Shown in pieces: positions 63,350-64,000 of a DNA stretch of 64,000 nt. Location: positions 1,166,937-1,230,936 of the forward strand of contig CAXAMN010013891.1 of assembly GCA_963970005.1 (NCBI GenBank). The letters are read 5' to 3'. The stretch is from Durusdinium trenchii. Lineage: Eukaryota > Sar > Dinophyceae > Suessiales > Symbiodiniaceae. The position numbers and the translations under genes were made by a program. Position 1 is the stretch's first letter; every line of letters starts with the position of its first letter. Below the pieces are notes generated by a model. That model was not told the origin of the DNA, did not search any database, and saw nothing but the letters and a program-made list of their open reading frames with translations.

Positions 63350-64000
63350 GTGAAATTCCGTATTAAACAGCTCTGTGGCTTCTATACCAGCCGCTCACCG
63401 ATCGTTTATGGCAAGATGCCTCTTCAATTCCTCTTTTCCCAATTTAATATGTCGCCTTTATATCTTTATATCAAAATGCAAAATTTGCACCAACAAAAAA
63501 AATTACGCCTCTTACAATGGAAAAGACACACATCCACAGGCCCATTTTTTTGGGCAAATACCACAAAAAATTGAACAATTGTCGATTGAAAAACTAATGT
63601 GTCTGTTGTTTACCTGTTCTTGCTTCTGCAATCTGCCCACATAGCATCTCCATTCGTACAAAAAAAATTGGTTTCAGAATCCATGGAGCGTTTGCTTACC
63701 TTCATTGCTAAATTGAAACAGAAGAAGTGTATTTCTTTAGATGAGGCACAAGTGCTCCACGGGCTGCTGCGACATTCGTACGATTTCTTTGCGGTACATT
63801 GTGTGCGCCGAGATCGGCATATCCTGCAGGTCATCAGACCATGGCGATGGAGGATTTTTGTGATTGTGTTTGTTCAGTGGCAAGGCTTGTCGACCCCGTG
63901 CTGGGAAGCGAAGCGGGGATTGGTGCAGTGGTCGGTGCCAACACCGGGTTTTAGTGGACTTTGCTAGAGCAATTCCCAACGAGCTTCTCCGCCACTGGGA
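63350..64000 (+). pseudogene. Decayed RT/RNase H remnant of a third retroelement type (runs off window)
   Basis: A frame at 63599-63967 contains ISLDEAQVLHGLLRHSYDFF, which resembles the RT-to-RNase H junction common in dinoflagellate non-copia retroelements. Further on, GIGAVVGANTGF in one frame and VDFARAIPNELLRHWE in another read together as an RNase H start broken by a frameshift near 63950. The bases from 63350 to 63600 hold other short frames that may be more of the RT. Assignment rests on pattern memory of this protein type; family uncertain. Confidence 0.4.

Overview
The window looks like nuclear DNA of a dinoflagellate, most likely a Symbiodiniaceae-type alga. The Ty1/copia retrotransposon proteins are of the dinoflagellate style (D-x30-E integrase spacing, long gag, two retroelement families), the LTRs of the main element carry sequence resembling the dinoflagellate spliced leader, and the rest is repeat-dense DNA in which I could not identify a host gene. 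The genus is an inference.

The dominant feature is one family of giant Ty1/copia-like LTR retrotransposon (family A), present twice on the plus strand. The right-hand copy (41462-60705, 19,244 bp) looks complete: 184-bp LTRs that are identical by eye, TG...CA ends, a perfect 5-bp target duplication (ATATT), a gag ORF of 1108 codons, and a second ORF of about 4990 codons. That second ORF holds protease, integrase, reverse transcriptase and RNase H, then about 3430 residues with no counterpart in ordinary copia elements. In this tail I see a divergent C5-methyltransferase-like domain, zinc-ribbon and CCHC zinc-knuckle motifs, and a domain resembling Tpt1/KptA RNA 2'-phosphotransferase (an NAD+-using RNA repair enzyme). 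The left-hand copy (1-15280) enters the window in its integrase region, is broken by two frameshifting indels, and ends in a diverged LTR.

Between them lies a second, older copia family (family B, 15790-25368). It has short LTRs (99 and 86 bp), an initiator-Met-like primer binding site, a gag fragment, frameshifted integrase, RT and RNase H, and a small ORF with one transmembrane segment after RNase H. Its middle is filled with satellite and other repeats.

From 25.4 to 41.4 kb I see no convincing gene. The stretch holds minisatellites and short-word repeat clusters: TTATGC-type words at 31.1-32.1 kb and, inverted, at 34.5-35.3 kb; a CTGCCACGAAA minisatellite at 32.4-32.9 kb; a ~120-bp array at 35.4-36.1 kb; and a 43-bp array at 39.85-40.1 kb. 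Right of the intact element the composition changes to a ~2.3 kb extremely AT-rich island (60.9-63.2 kb), followed at the window edge by a decayed RT/RNase H fragment of a third retroelement type.

Expected working of family A: transcription from the LTR, Gag production, a -1 shift into the pol frame (pol has no nearby AUG), then proteolytic processing, reverse transcription and integration. Why the element carries RNA-repair-like and methyltransferase-like modules is unknown. Trans-splicing of its RNA, DNA self-methylation and RNA end repair are hypotheses set out in the findings.
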